Shown: in pieces, positions 1 to 12,557 of the stretch | Layout of the letters: each line of letters starts with the position of its first letter | Position numbering within the stretch: the stretch's first letter is position 1 | DNA from: Gentiana macrophylla | Lineage: Eukaryota; Streptophyta; Magnoliopsida; Gentianales; Gentianaceae | Assembly (NCBI GenBank): GCA_026214975.1 | Contig: CM047805.1 | Location: 116,245,845-116,309,844, forward strand | Direction: 5' to 3' | Length of the DNA stretch: 64,000 nucleotides | The notes under the pieces: model-generated | Told to the model about the DNA's origin: nothing | Databases searched by the model: none | The model's input: the letters and a program-made list of their open reading frames with translations, nothing else | Program-made: the position numbers and the translations under genes

Positions 1-734
1 CAAACGTATCTAGCAACATGATAGAAACATGCAAAATGTAACATCATACGGATAAACATAAAACACCGATAAAATCACGTAAATATCTCGATTTTGCATT
101 TAAACACATTTAAAACTCGTTTACTCAATAATTCGATAAAACCAACACTTTTCTATATAAAAGTACTAAAATACCAAGGATATTATTGTTACGGGAATAA
201 CGTCATATAAATCATAAATTTCACCCTTAACACATGTTTACCCTTCTTTTAAAAAAAAATCATTAAAGGATAGGTATGATCCGAAGTCATCTTTGGAAAA
301 CAAAGGTATGATAAGGCCTCCACCACCTATAAGGGGCAAGCGAAAGAAGAGGTGAGAGACTGTCGCAGGTATTTCAAAAGACATTGCTTATGCTATCGAG
401 GATTGCAGGCGCTAAAGAGAGAAATTGAGAATTTGATTGATGCCAAGTTCGGACCGGTGAGGGGGTGATCGACAACAGGGCACAATGCCTATCTCTAACA
501 GGGAACGAAGACAGAGGTAGACATGGTCGAGATAATCGCCAAGTAATAAATCCACAGGATGAGACCATGCCAATAATGAGCCTCACCTCGCTGGGGTTGT
601 TCTCATGATAGCATGAGGACCCAACATGCCTCTATCCCGATCAGGAGCCTCAATGTAACTCCACATGTAGATAATCAAGTTGAAAAAGAATCAAGGTTGT
701 CTCGAGAAGATCACTTATGGACCAAATGATCCAT
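1..734 (+). pseudogene. Ty3/gypsy gag remnant, 5' part of a split element
   Basis: This is the degraded C-terminal part of a Ty3/gypsy gag. Around 361-438 the reading shows a tyrosine/phenylalanine, histidine and cysteine pattern followed by LKREIENLI (412-438). That matches the zinc-knuckle-like segment of plant Ty3/gypsy gag, which usually reads C-x-F-H..GH..E/D-C..LK-x-EIE-x-LI. No long open frame survives, and several one-base shifts are needed. The same element resumes at 6784 with protease, so the copia element at 735-6783 was inserted into it. Bases 1-240 show no coding signal. The family call is fairly safe. The exact clade (Tat/Ogre-like or other) is a guess. Confidence 0.55.
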
Positions 735-2536
735 TGTTGGAATAGTGTCCTAAACCCAATCGGGTTGGACCGGATCCGACCGGTCGGATCATTTCTACTA
801 TTTCTTTATGTTTGTACATATATTAAATGGCTTTTTTTCGTTGTCATATATATGTTCTTTTAAAGAACCAATTATGAATTGTTATATGATAACGTCCTTA
901 GTATTAAATCGTGATAGAGAAACCATGATAGGCGATTATGGTTGATGAGATCTCTAATCCCTTTAATAAGTTTGATACTTAAATGTCTCTAGTCGATGTA
1001 CTATTAAACAGGGCATTGATAGTATAAAGCAGACTCAGCACGTATTAGATGTCTTCTGCCTTTAGGCGTGGATAGATCTCGTCTCATCGAAGTGTAGAGA
1101 CACTTGGACCGTGACGCGTGTATTAGAGAATGCGACGTTAGATCGACCCACTTACACGGATAAGTGTCACACTATGTGGCGGTTGTGTAATTATCCTTAA
1201 GACCGAGTCTTCATGGCATCACGGTGTGGATTGTCATGCTTTGACACTATTGAGGTTTCAGCCATGGGGCGATCATGCGGTAGTGATTGGGTGTGATATT
1301 GAAGCACGCGGAGTATACATGATTGGTCGTCCGGGAATCGCGTACCTATCGCAGAGGGGTAAATATCCGAAAGGGCCTTCTTATAAGGAATGTCTCGCTC
1401 TCGTGAATCTTTGCAAAGTGGGAGTAAACGTGTTACTTCGAGAGAACTTGATATCCAGTTTATAAGATACGGTTGTTAATGTTTGACACTCGACGTACGA
1501 CCGTTGGGATATTATTATAGCGATAGGATTGTAAGTTACACGGTAACTATTTCACATGAAAGGTAGTAGTCATTGCATTTGACTCTTCCGATGATTGGGG
1601 GTCACGGTGTGTTGCTAGACGCTATCCCGTGATCGTTAGGCATGAAGGGCATTTTCGTAATTTGCACTTTATGTCTACGGCCAACATATTCGGAAGCCTA
1701 TCGGGTCACACACATATGAACATCCAGCCGGATCAAAATGTGGTTATAGATGATAACCAAATAAGGAAAGTTTATCTCGAGACTATAAAGGTTATAGTGG
1801 TAAATTAATATGGTGGTATTTATTTATTATGAATAAATTAAATACAAGATATTAATTATGTTGATTAATTAAATATGTATATTGATACATATATTTTCGA
1901 AATTAATGATATATGATATATATTGATTTTGCAAATTAATTAATCATAACATTATATTAATTAAAGAATTTTCCATAAGTGAAATTTTGGAAGGTTTGGG
2001 CGCCACATTGCTTGTGTGTGTGACACACTTGGATTGTGCAATTTAATTAATAAGATTACCATAATATTAATATGTGATATTAATTGATTTTGAGAAAAAT
2101 AGATTTATGGTAATAACATAATTTATAATCAATATAAGATATTGGAAAATCAAATTATGGAAAGAGAGATCAATCACATTAATTATTCTTCCTTATTTTT
2201 ATTGGAAAGAGGTTTTCTTCTCCTCCTCTCCAAGCTAGGAATTTCGCCCCTCCCCCTATATAAGAGAGGGATTGCCAAGCTCTTATGTACACCATAATTC
2301 CAAGAGCAATTGTTCTTGTGAAAATTGCAAGAACTCATAGTTCTTGTAAAGAAAGAGGGCTTCCTATAGTGAGTTTGTGAGGAGGAAAAAGTCCGGTCTA
2401 GCAACCGGGTTTTCCAATAGCAATCCATGGTGGGATTCAGTGGCTGTTCGTGTGGACTAGCGGTAGAGGCCGAACACTTGGGCGGCTCCATGTCGAACTA
2501 CTCTCCTTAGACGGTCAAAGCGTCGATCTTTTAGAT
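735..2536 (+). repeat. Left (5') LTR of the copia element, 3'-truncated
   Basis: It aligns with the right LTR at 4846-6783 through the shared motif GGTCAAAGCGTCGATCTTTT near 2512-2531. The right copy then runs about 125 bp further to CTAACA, while the left copy breaks into unrelated sequence at about 2537. The two copies differ by scattered short indels, some of them at CTG/CAG-like sites. A TATA-like stretch (CCCCTATATAAGAGAGG) lies near 2253-2269. Confidence 0.8.
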
Positions 2537-4834
2537 GATGTGATGGGATCTCAACTAAATATTTGTATGGTTATTATCCTTGATTTGTGGTTACTCTAGA
2601 CATAGTCTCTCTGGAAGGGAAGCGTGTAATTAAACGTCATTACGATGATGTTGAACCATATGATTATGAATCATGTGGGTTATAACGTATCTTATCCAAA
2701 GAGGACTAAAATACCCTTTATGAAAAGGTTATAAAATCTAGAAAAATTGTCTAAAGCCTAAACATACCGATGTTTGTTGGCTTATGACAATTAATGCTAC
2801 AAATAATTGTTTGTTAATCTCTATGACTATTTTTAGAAATAGTTGAATGTACTTATTGAAGTACGACAATTCGGAAAGCCCAAAAGTTCGAGCGAAGACG
2901 AATATAAGATTGATGAGCTACTTAGGAATTAATCTTCAATTGGATTGAAGTAATTAATACACGAAGGGTGTTTTAAGTCGTCAAAACGAATAAGATTCTC
3001 CCTTGAAGGATACCATCTTTGAGATACATAATTAGATTGTGTTCCCAAAACGGAAACAACACTTTATATGATAAAGGTGTGACGCAAGCCATGCAAAGTA
3101 TCCCTTACCCGCTTCGGGATAGAGCCCTTATACTTAACCAAGTTCCAAAGAATAAAGGTTGAATAAATTCCATATTAGATATGGAAGAGGATAATGTCAA
3201 ATCTATCTTAACCGATGATTTGTAGTTGTCATAAGCAAAGTCAGAAAGGCTTGAAGCCTTGTACGACATACGCAACTTTGTGGAATATCTTAGCAAGTAT
3301 CTTTGGATATTATTTACTTGTCCGTGGAGCAAAATGTTTGTCTCCAAACATGCCGTCTTCTAGAGGAAGTGTTTCTTCCAAAAGAGACAGTGGGAGTAAA
3401 TAAGATCTCAAAAGAGTTTGAGAACCACAAAGATACATTCAACCAATGGAACATGAGCAGACGCCACATAGCGATGAGGTGTAGATCACTGCTCAGTGCA
3501 CATAAATGTTCTGTAAGTACGTGGATAACCTAAAGCCTGAAAAGGCTGCTGGTATGTTCATCCTGAAGAATGAATATCTCACGACTTATGAAGGAATGTT
3601 TAAAGGAAAGATTGAGAGATATGGCCAGGAGCCATAATATCTGAATTAGATTCCATCAGTGACAACTAGGTTGCGAACCTAGTCTGTCTTACCTAAAGGA
3701 GTGTCCTGTAAAAGTGAGCCTAGTTCTATTCAGATTATGCTTGTTGTAACTTGATATCATGGCTATATGATAGTGTTGAAGACGTTGGGCAGACAGCTCA
3801 ATGTTCATAGACGATGACATGATATGTAAGCCCACGAGATCCATTTATGGACTCAAACAAGTTTCTCTAGACAATTTCTTTGTTTGATAATCAAAGGAGT
3901 TTGATTTAGTCAAAATAAGGATATGCCCAATGTGCAAGAAGGATAGTGGGAGTATATTACGATTTTTGAGTAAGGTATTAAATATCTTTCTCAGGAGTTA
4001 CCACCCCATGTCACAGTCAATTAATGTTTGGTAATTCAAGGTCTTTACGAAAGCACTTGGATTAGCAGTTCTTATTTTTGGAAATAAGAATCTATAGCGA
4101 TAGATTTAACTGCTGTTAGATTATAGTTCACCAATATAGATGTGATGCTAAAGAGTTTAGCATAGATCACGATAGGAGACACTGCTAGCCCGTGTTCTCG
4201 AGATCTATCTATGTTAGGACGTTAGTCCTAAAGATAAGGTGAAGGATGACACTTATGAATAGTTCATTTTGCTGCGGCAATTGGAACCATCATAAAAGTA
4301 ATGTCGAGAATATCCTTAAACAAGTTAAGGAAAGGTTCCTAGTTTATTGAAACTTGGAATTAAATAAACGTAGATATACAGACGTATATCCTGAGTCTTA
4401 TGAAGGCGAGTGGGAGCTACGATGCTGGGTTTGCAATCACTTCGATTAAGTGATACAGTTGAGTGGAAATGTTCTAGCCTATGGGTCATCAGAACTCTAC
4501 AACTAGGCCAAAACACAGTAGTGCCTTGGAGGCGTAGCGGGAGCAGTACATGGATCTAGGAGGTTCATTTCCGAACCTTATGTGGTTCTTCCACCTTTCT
4601 ATATAGCTGATATAGTAAGTGGATTCATTGCTTGGAGCAAGGACCAGGGTCTCGTCAGAGATTCGTGTGTGTGTTGAGGCAGTTCCTTTGACTTGGTCAA
4701 TTGGAACATGATATGGAGATAGTTTGAGTCCACACGGATAGCGATCCGTTTATGGCTAAGGCTGGTTGCGAGTATTGCATGAGATTCTTGTGTTTCAACT
4801 TGGTCTTGTGTGTGCGAGTAATTGGTTTTAGGCC
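2537..4834 (+). pseudogene. Copia pol remnant: integrase C-end, reverse transcriptase, RNase H
   Basis: Pieces of copia pol can be read in shifting frames. Near 3300-3400 there is the post-integrase segment where copia proteins carry a phenylalanine/valine-rich stretch followed by a charged KRDSGSK-type motif. Near 3826-3860 the RT motif RSIYGLKQ is visible, followed by a degraded version of the region leading to the YVDD site. From 4200 to 4740 the order matches the end of RT and RNase H, but no full motif remains. No gag, protease or integrase catalytic core precedes it, so about half of the coding region was deleted. The length (2.3 kb) is far below the roughly 4 kb of a full copia gag-pol. 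Confidence 0.6.
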
Positions 4835-4845
4835 AAGTGGGAGAT
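4835..4845 (+). other. Polypurine tract before 3' LTR
   Basis: AAGTGGGAGAT lies directly before the right LTR start TGTTGG at 4846. This is the usual plus-strand primer position. The same motif precedes the 3' LTR of the element at 26154-35406. Confidence 0.75.
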
Positions 4846-6783
4846 TGTTGGAATAGTGTCCTAAACCCAATCGGGTTGGACCGGATCCGACCGGTCGGAT
4901 CATTTCTACTATTTCTTTATGTTTGTACATATATTAAATGGCTTTTCATTTGTCATATATATGTTCTTTTAAAGAACCAATTATGAATTGTTATATGATA
5001 ACGCCCTTAGTATTTAAAATCGTGATAGAGAAACCATGATAGGCGATTATGGTTGATGAGATCTCTAATCACTTTAATAAGTTTGATACTTAAATGTCTC
5101 TAGCCGATGTACTATTAAACAGGGCATTGATAGTATAAGCAGAGACTAGCACGTATTATTAGATGTCTTACATCTTTAGTGGCGGGGATAGATCTCGTCT
5201 ATCGAAGTGTAGAGACACTTGACCGTGACGTGGACGTGTATTAGAGAATGCGACGTTAAGATCGACCCACTTACACGGATAAGTGTCACACTATGTGGCG
5301 GTTGTGTAATTATCCTTAAGACCGAGTCTTCATGGCATCACGGTGTGGATTGTCATGCTTTGACACTATTGAGGTTTCCCAGCCAGCCATGGGGCGATCA
5401 TGCGGTAGTGATTGGGTGTGATCTTTGAAGCACGCGGAGTATACATGATTGGTCGTCCGGGAATCGCGCACCTATCGATGAGGGTAAATATCCGAAAAGG
5501 GCCTTCTTATAAGGAATGTCTCGTTCTCGTGAATCTTTGCAAAGTGGGAGTAAACGTGTTACTTCGAGAGAACTTGATATCCAGTTTATAAGATACGGTT
5601 GTTAATGTTTGACACTCGACGTACGACCGTTGGGATATTATTATAGCGATAGGATTGTAAGTTACACGGTAACTGTTTCACATGAAAGGTAGTAGTCATT
5701 GCATTTGACTCTTCCGATGATTGGGGGTCACGGTGTGTTGCTAGACGCTATCCCGTGATCGTTAGGCATGAAGGGCATTTTCGTAATTTGCACTTTATGT
5801 CTACGGCCAACATATTCGGAAGCCTATCGGGTCACACACATATGAACATCCAGCCGGATCAAAATGTGGTTATAGATGATAACCAAATAAGGAAAGTTTA
5901 TCTCGAGACTATAAAGGTTATAGTGGTAAATTAATATGGTGGTATTTATTTATTATGAATAAATTAAATACAAGATATTAATTATGTTGATTAATTAAAT
6001 ATGTATATTGATACATATATTTTGAAATTAATGATATATGATATATATTGATTTTGCAAATTAATTAATCATAACATTATATTAATTAAAGAATTTTCCA
6101 TAAGTGAAATTTTGGAAGGTTTGGGCGCCACATTGCTTTGTGTGTGTGACACACTTGGATTGTGCAATTTAATTAATAAGATTACCATAATATTAATATG
6201 TGATATTAATTGATTTTGAGAAAAATAGATTTATGGTAATAACATAATTTATAATCAATATAAGATATTGGAAAATCAAATTATGGAAAGAGATCAATCA
6301 CATTAATTATTCTTCCTTATTTTTATTGGAAAGAGGTTTTCTTCTCCTCCTCTCCAAGCTAGGAATTTCGCCCCTCCCCCTATATAAGAGAGGGATTGCC
6401 AAGCTCTTATGTACACCATAATTCCAAGAGCAATTGTTCTTGTGAAAATTGCAAGAACTCATAGTTCTTGTGTAAGAAAGAGGGGGCTTCCTATAGTGAG
6501 TTTGTGAGGAGGAAAAGTCCGGTCTAGCAACCGGGTTTTCCAATAGCAATCCATGGTGGGATTCCGCGGCTGTTCGTGTGGACTGGACTAGCGGTAGAGG
6601 CCGAACACTTGGGCGGCTCCATGCTGAACTACTCTCCTTAGACGGTCAAAGCGTCGATCTTTTAGATCAACCAAGGTAACCGCCGCCTTTAGTTTATTCG
6701 TTTATTGCTTAAACGAAGTCGATCTTGGGAAAAGGAAATCAAATTTTTGAATTCCGCTGCGTTCCCGCGTTGATTTCCTAACA
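4846..6783 (+). repeat. Right (3') LTR of the copia element
   Basis: This is a complete 1.94-kb LTR from TGTTGG to CTAACA. It is preceded by the polypurine tract and followed by the Ty3 protease remnant. A TATA-like CCCCTATATAAGAG lies near 6373-6386. The best homologs in the window are 735-2536 and the solo LTR at 38937-40861. Confidence 0.85.
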
Positions 6784-7169
6784 TCCACTCCCTCTAGTGC
6801 CTGGGAATAGAGGGCTTGTCACTAAAGCCATCATTCATAACCACTTGGTGAAGCGCATCTGGGTGAATACTGAAAGCGCTGTAAGTATATTATATCAAAA
6901 CGTCTCTCTAAAGCATAAATAGAGAGACTTCATTCCAGTGGAAACTCCACATTTTGACTTCACGGGGAAATCCAACCACTCGGTATGATACGTTTGGATA
7001 CCACCTTTGGTGAGGGGAGAAAGAGCATGACCCTTTTGGCGAATTATGTGGTGGTAAATGGGATTTCCGCGCATTCAACATTATTTTGGGAAGGCCTGCG
7101 ATCATTGACTTAAAGGGAATTATTTCCTCCGCACATGTCAGAATGAAGTTTCCCACATCGCATGGGACT
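6784..7169 (+). pseudogene. Ty3/gypsy aspartic protease remnant, 3' part of the split element
   Basis: Directly after the copia right LTR the sequence reads as a Ty3/gypsy retropepsin. A leucine/valine-rich lead-in is followed by IWVNTESAVSILY. Its NTES (6866-6877) stands where active retropepsins have DTGS or DSGS. About 70 codons later LGRPAIIDLKGIISS (from 7086) matches the family's LGRP(A/F) flap-end motif and its following helix. The catalytic Asp is Asn and Gly is Glu, so this copy is dead. Together with 1-734 it forms one element interrupted by the copia insertion. It ends abruptly near 7169, where minus-strand copia sequence begins. Confidence 0.7.
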
Positions 7170-8180
7170 TACTCATGCTTGCTTCTTCTTTATCTTTCCT
7201 TTACAATGAAGGACATCCTCAAAGAACACAACATTCCTAGACTCGACGATGGCATTTTTAATGTACATCAGGGACGTCAGATTTATGCACCAGAACCCGA
7301 TAGGCACTACTACACACTCAACGGTTTTAGGTCTTACCTTCAATTGCTTTGGTTTAGGTACTTCAACCTTAGCCAACCACCCTCACACTTTTATGAATTT
7401 GTACTTAGGCTTATGGTTTTTCTATTATTCATAAGGGTTACACCCTTCTTCTTTGAAGGTATATTATTCGGAATAAAGTTTGCTGAGAGGATAGCATCCC
7501 CCACAAGTTCTGAGATAAACTATAACTAATCAACATAACATTCATCATCTCTTTGAAAGTTCGGCTCTTGCATTCAGCAATATCGTTCGAGTGAAATGTG
7601 TATGGTGTAGTTGTTTGATGAATGATGATGGCGCCTCATCAAGACTCATGAAACAATACATCATATCCACCACCACGATCAATACGGCTACACTTGATCC
7701 GTTTGATAAGTTGATTCTCTACTTTATTCTTAGAACATTTAAAGGCATCAAAGGCTCGTATTTGCTTTTCAGCGGATCAACATCACAATATCTGATGCTA
7801 TTGTCAAATAAAAGTAACGAAATACTTTTTATCACCTCTGGTTCACACGTATCTAGAGGTTATGTGTTCTTTTCCTATTGGAAACGGCAAGTTTGCCAAT
7901 ATGGCTTCAACACATACATGACACGTGTGATTAGGATCAAATCTCAAATTTGGTAACCACTCAATGTTCATCAATTGACGAACGGATTTGAAATTTGCAC
8001 GTCCTAATCTAAAGTTTCAAGTATGACAACTTAAGCACGTAATCAGAGCTTAGAGACAATCTCACTGGCTCTTTGAGGAGCACCACTGTTTGTGTTCAAC
8101 AGACAATTCCATTGACAACATAATGATCAATCTCAATTTGATCAGTCCAAGAACCTTTATTACACACCCAAGGTTCTCCT
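7170..8180 (-). pseudogene. Copia integrase remnant, minus strand
   Basis: Read on the minus strand this is a copia pol fragment. Near 7950-8000 there is a pre-integrase stretch with a CxxC-like pair. Near 7660-7760 follows a degraded core with an R-x-D-R-G-G motif, standing for the DRGGE of copia integrase. IIHQTTTPYT lies at about 7597-7626, followed by ECKSRTFKEMMN. At 7318-7376 the post-core segment AKVEVPKPKQLKVRPK is clear, ending in FFEDVLHCK near 7190. Reverse transcriptase is absent because the remnant abuts the Ty3 protease at 7169. At the other end a solo LTR (8181-10016) interrupts it. Several frame changes are present. Confidence 0.6.
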
Positions 8181-10016
8181 TGTTAGTAATATCATCCGCA
8201 ACGGAAGCGATTTAAGGATCTAGATCTATAATTTACACGTAATAAAATAACTAGATCTACTCTACAAGGGGGTTGCAGAACATACCTCTTGGATCTCAAA
8301 ATCCAAGTTGAAGAACCGCAATAGGAAGAACAAAGGATAGTGTGAAGAGCACCACGATCTTCCCTGACGTGTGATCCGAGCAACTCCCGGTGGAAGGAAA
8401 TTCTCGTCTCGAATCCTTCCGATATGCTATCCGGAAAACCTCCAAGATTTTCCTCCTTACTTCCCCTTGGCCGAAAATTCCCTTCTTCTCTCTAAGAGAT
8501 AGAAGTCGAATTATGTTGTGTGTATTAGGCTTGGGAGAACTCTCTTTATATAGGAGAGTAATCCTTGTCCTCCAAGAATTTAATAATTAATACAAAATCA
8601 ATTATTACAATCCTATTAAATAAAAGATAATCCCATAATATTCTAGAACAAATCTAGAATAATATTTATCTTTATTTCTTACCATAAATATTTATCCAAT
8701 AAATATTTTGTGCACATGTCTTAAAACAATTTCTTGTTTCCTAAAACAATGCTCTTGGGGCGAAAATTATTGCTTGTGACCTAGTCACAATAATTTCGAC
8801 TAACACACTAAATTGGGCCAAGATTATGAAAAATGTCTTTTTCACATATTTAATTATTTAGCCCAACTAATTTAATAGTCCACTAAACAATTAATTCACA
8901 TATCGTTTTAATTAAATTCTAACAAGAACTAAATTAATATTATTAGGATTCGACGTCCGAGAATAGCTATGCTATAGTGGAGGCACGTCTGGGACCATGG
9001 ACTAATAATCAGCGGCTCCGATAAATCAAATAAATAATTATCTTACTAAAAGAATAATTATATTTGATAAATCAATCACAAGAATATGCCACCATAATCC
9101 CGTGACTGCACTCATCCGATTATAAGATTATATTTATCTCCTCACGAGAATGATAATAAGAGTCCATTGATATAATCATTACATATGAATTAATCCTCCA
9201 TAGACTGTTCATTCTAAATCGGGAAGTTACCGTTAACCCTTTTTAGAACCTCTTATCATTATTTACCATTAACCCCCTAGTGATCAATTAATTCATACAA
9301 CTCACTGGTAGCTAATCAGTGTAATATGAACTCCATGGATCGATCAGTTTCTAGGATTAACAAATAAGGGAACTGCCTATCTACCTCCATAAATGGAAGG
9401 AATGGATTTCGTATCTGTGATAACATAGACTACTCACTCAATCCAGTACAATGCCAAGATGGGGTAATTCAGATCACAGACTCAGTGTAATCCTTAACCT
9501 TCAAGTCAAACCTCATACTGATTCAAGCGCTTGATCGTGATCACCTCAGATTAAGATATATCCATAAATATGATCATCGATTGATTCGATAAGACTTCTC
9601 GATTACGGAATTATATCGTGAACTCTAATCAAATCGGTCCAATTACTATATGATATATCTATCACATATAAATGCCCCACTAGGTTCTCTTAACCGAAAG
9701 TCCGGATAAGACAATCACACCTATTGTGTTGTGGGCGCATTAATAGCACGTTAAAGGAGAGACCCGATACTCTCGATTAACTTTACTACGGGCTAATTGT
9801 ATTTTAAGTATATCTTCACTAACTCAATCCTCCCATGTATATCCCATACTTTGAGTTAAGTTAAGTGATTACATAAACGATATACTTTTTGGTTTTACGT
9901 AGTGTAAATACTATTGTCACATCGGTGATTATGAGAATATTAAATATGAATAATAATATCAATTCATTCATTAAATAAAACAATTACAAAATTGTCTTTT
10001 GGGCATTACACTAACA
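8181..10016 (-). repeat. Solo LTR, minus strand, large copia-like family
   Basis: The reverse complement of this 1.84-kb segment matches the LTRs at 26154-27973 and 33590-35406 over its full length. It runs from TGTTAGTAATATC to CATTACACTAACA, that is TG...CA on both strands. Flanking pentamers are CTCCT (8176-8180) and CTCTT (10017-10021), a one-mismatch target duplication. No primer-binding site or polypurine tract adjoins it, so I read it as a solo LTR left by LTR-LTR recombination. At several sites this copy keeps CTG/CAG where the plus-strand copies read GCG. Confidence 0.75.
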
Positions 10017-10048
10017 CTCTTATCTTGGTATCACTCCAAGCATAGGAT

Positions 10049-11807
10049 CATTGGAAGTAACGCTTGAAAGATAATTCAGTAATTGTTTTTATAATTAATA
10101 AATGACTGATTTATTCTCATCTTATTAATTGCTTTGTGCTTATATCTTATATACACTACTGAAAACCCCAAGTCGTATCATATATAGCCATATAACTTAG
10201 TGCGTGTCACACATGAGGATTGCGTTTATGGTGATACACTTGAAATATTAGTCCGTGGTGAACTTAATCAAAGTATGAGGTCTATTGATTAAAAAACCAT
10301 TAATGCGCCCAGAACACTTTAAGGTGTGACCGTCTTATCCGGACCGTCGATATTGGTTATCTAAGTGGGGCATTTATATATGATGTAGTCATATATGACT
10401 GGACCGATTTAATCTGTATTTCTCATATAATTCCGTGATTGATAAATCTTATTAAATCACAAGATGATCATAAATGGATTAACCTTAATCCTGAAGTGAT
10501 TGCAAACTCCTGCTTATTTCAGGATATGGTTTGATGTGTTCGTTAAGGATCGCTAAGAGGCGCGGTCCAAATCACTTTCACGTTGGCACTATTCTGGAAT
10601 GAGTGAGAAGTGTGTGTCTCACAGATATGGAATCCATTCATTCCTGCCGGAAGTAGAAAGACAATCTTCTTATTTGTTAATCCTAAAAACTGATCGATCC
10701 GCGGAGTTCGTATTGGTTATGAACAAATTGATCACTAGTGGTTAATGGTAAATAAGGATAAGATGTATTGAAGAAGGTTTACGGAAATAATCCCGCTTCA
10801 TTACGGATAGTCTATAGAAGGTTAGTCTGTATGTAATGATTATATCAATGGACACTTATCGACTCGACGTTTTGAGAATAAGTTATATCTATAATCGATA
10901 GAGTTCAGTTTCGGATTTATGGTGGCGTAATTCCGGAATTAATAAGTTGAGAGAAATATTCTGTACGATGAATATTTTATTCAATTTATTGTAGCTACTG
11001 GTTGTAGGTCCATGGTCCCCGGGTTGGCTCCTAACACGCGAGTGTTTTCTCGTTTTGTGGAACCTCGAGAATAAATTAAATAGTTGATCTATTTAATGAA
11101 TATGCAAATATTATTTATTTGGTAAATAATATGTAAAATAGAAAAGACATTTTCTATTAAATTTAATGGCAAATGTGGCGCCATATATGTTGAATAAATT
11201 AGGAAAACAAATTTTCCTAGATTTGTCACATGTGTAATTAATTATTTATTTGTTAGATAATTAATGGAAAAGAGATAAGAGATTGATTTTTTGAGAATTA
11301 TCTCTTATTTTATGGCAAATATCTTTTTCTTATAGGAATAGGTAATTGTGGTGTGAAAATGATAACTCTCTTGACTATTCCTATATAAAGATGGTTCCTC
11401 CTAGCACAAAAACACACACAAAATTGCTCCACTTTCACCAAAATAGAAGAGAAAAAAAATAAGTTTCCTGTTATAGTCATTAAGAAAAACCTAGGGTTTT
11501 TCTTGAGCATATTCGAGGAGGTTCTACGGCGAGGATCGACGTCCACCAGTTGTCATTAGGAGATACAATCCGGAAGACTGCAGCTCCTCCCCTTTAGTCG
11601 ACTATTTCTTCCTCTCCGTTTAGGTAAATCTTCCACCTTCTCATAGTTATATTAATTATTTATGTGGATCATATCGTAGTAAAATCGCATGTGAATTCAT
11701 TCGTAGCTTCCGTTGTCCATGATCGAGCGTCTCGATCGGTGCTGTGAATCAGATCTGACGATCCAATTATGGATCGAATCCAGATTCAGGTTTCTGTATA
11801 TCCAACA
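10049..11807 (+). repeat. LTR of a second, divergent member of the large copia-like family
   Basis: From about 10049 the sequence aligns loosely with the LTR starting at 26154. Shared segments include CTGAAAACC, GGGGCATTTATATATGAT, TAATGATTATATCAATGG and the GGTTAATGGTAAATAAGGATAAGA block. It ends CCAACA at 11807 and a primer-binding site follows, so it acts as a 5' LTR. The start is less certain (degraded TGTTGG). A TATA-like CCTATATAAAGATGG lies near 11380-11394. The partner 3' LTR is not in the window. Confidence 0.6.
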
Positions 11808-11809
11808 TG

Positions 11810-11822
11810 TGGTAGAAGAGCC
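11810..11822 (+). other. Primer-binding site (initiator tRNA-Met type), altered
   Basis: TGGTAGAAGAGCC directly after the LTR end resembles the plant copia primer-binding site TGGTATCAGAGCC, complementary to the 3' end of initiator tRNA-Met. The two central differences may be decay or base-calling error. Confidence 0.6.
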
Positions 11823-12557
11823 AGGTTAAAGCGATTTTGTGATTTTGATTGCATAATTAATTAATAAGGAGTGAAATTGAATAAATATTGCATCTTTTAT
11901 ATGTTTATTAAATATATGCGTGGTTGAATGTTTTGGTTGACGAGATGGATTGGGGTTGGTAGTTGTTTACCGTTAGATCTATTGTAAACCCAAAATTTTC
12001 TGGGTATAGGAAATTATGTAATTTATTTTGTTGTGATTTAATTTCCTAGTAGCTCGAAAAATTAGAAAAGCAACGGCCGTGTTGTAGTTATTTATTTTTC
12101 GAAGAAGATCAACAACCCGAAGAAGTAGGCCTACACCAACTCTGCTGGAGCATTATTTGGTAAAGGAACAGAGCAGAAAAATAATATATGAAGCGGCGGC
12201 GGCAGTGGTTTATTTAGATAATTAGTAAACTTTTTTGAGCGTAGGGTTTATTTATTTATAGATTAGATACGGGGGTACCAACGGTCCATCTCAGTGGTTT
12301 ATTTTTCACATTTATTTTCTTTTGTGATTATTTATGTGATATAACCATCCCATGCATCATATTTATGAATTCCACTCCTAGCGTATGCATACATGTAGAA
12401 AATTAATATTGACATTAATTAGACATGTATGTATGAACACGATAATTAATTTAGATTAAAAATAAATTAAATTAATTAAAGGAAAACGGAATTTTATCGG
12501 GATATAACATTCACATTATAAACTTGACTTAGGATTATAAACCCTTCGGAGATTTAA

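Larger units (their letters stand above)
735..6783 (+). mobile_element. Ty1/copia element, internally deleted, nested in Ty3/gypsy
   Basis: The two LTRs are near identical. They start with TGTTGGAATAG and the right one ends CTAACA. They flank 2.3 kb of pol remnant, and a polypurine tract sits directly before the right LTR. The 5-bp flanks are TCCAT (730-734) and TCCAC (6784-6788), a target duplication with one mismatch. The Ty3 reading frame content continues across the insertion: linker before 735, protease after 6783. The 3' end of the left LTR, the primer-binding site, gag, protease and most of integrase are missing, so the element is not autonomous. A third LTR of the same family is a solo copy at 38937-40861. 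Confidence 0.8.

Noticed and set aside
10024..10036. TTGGTATCACTCC as a primer-binding site for the minus-strand solo LTR
   Set aside because: It lies outside the U3 end of that LTR and on the wrong strand, so it cannot be its primer site.
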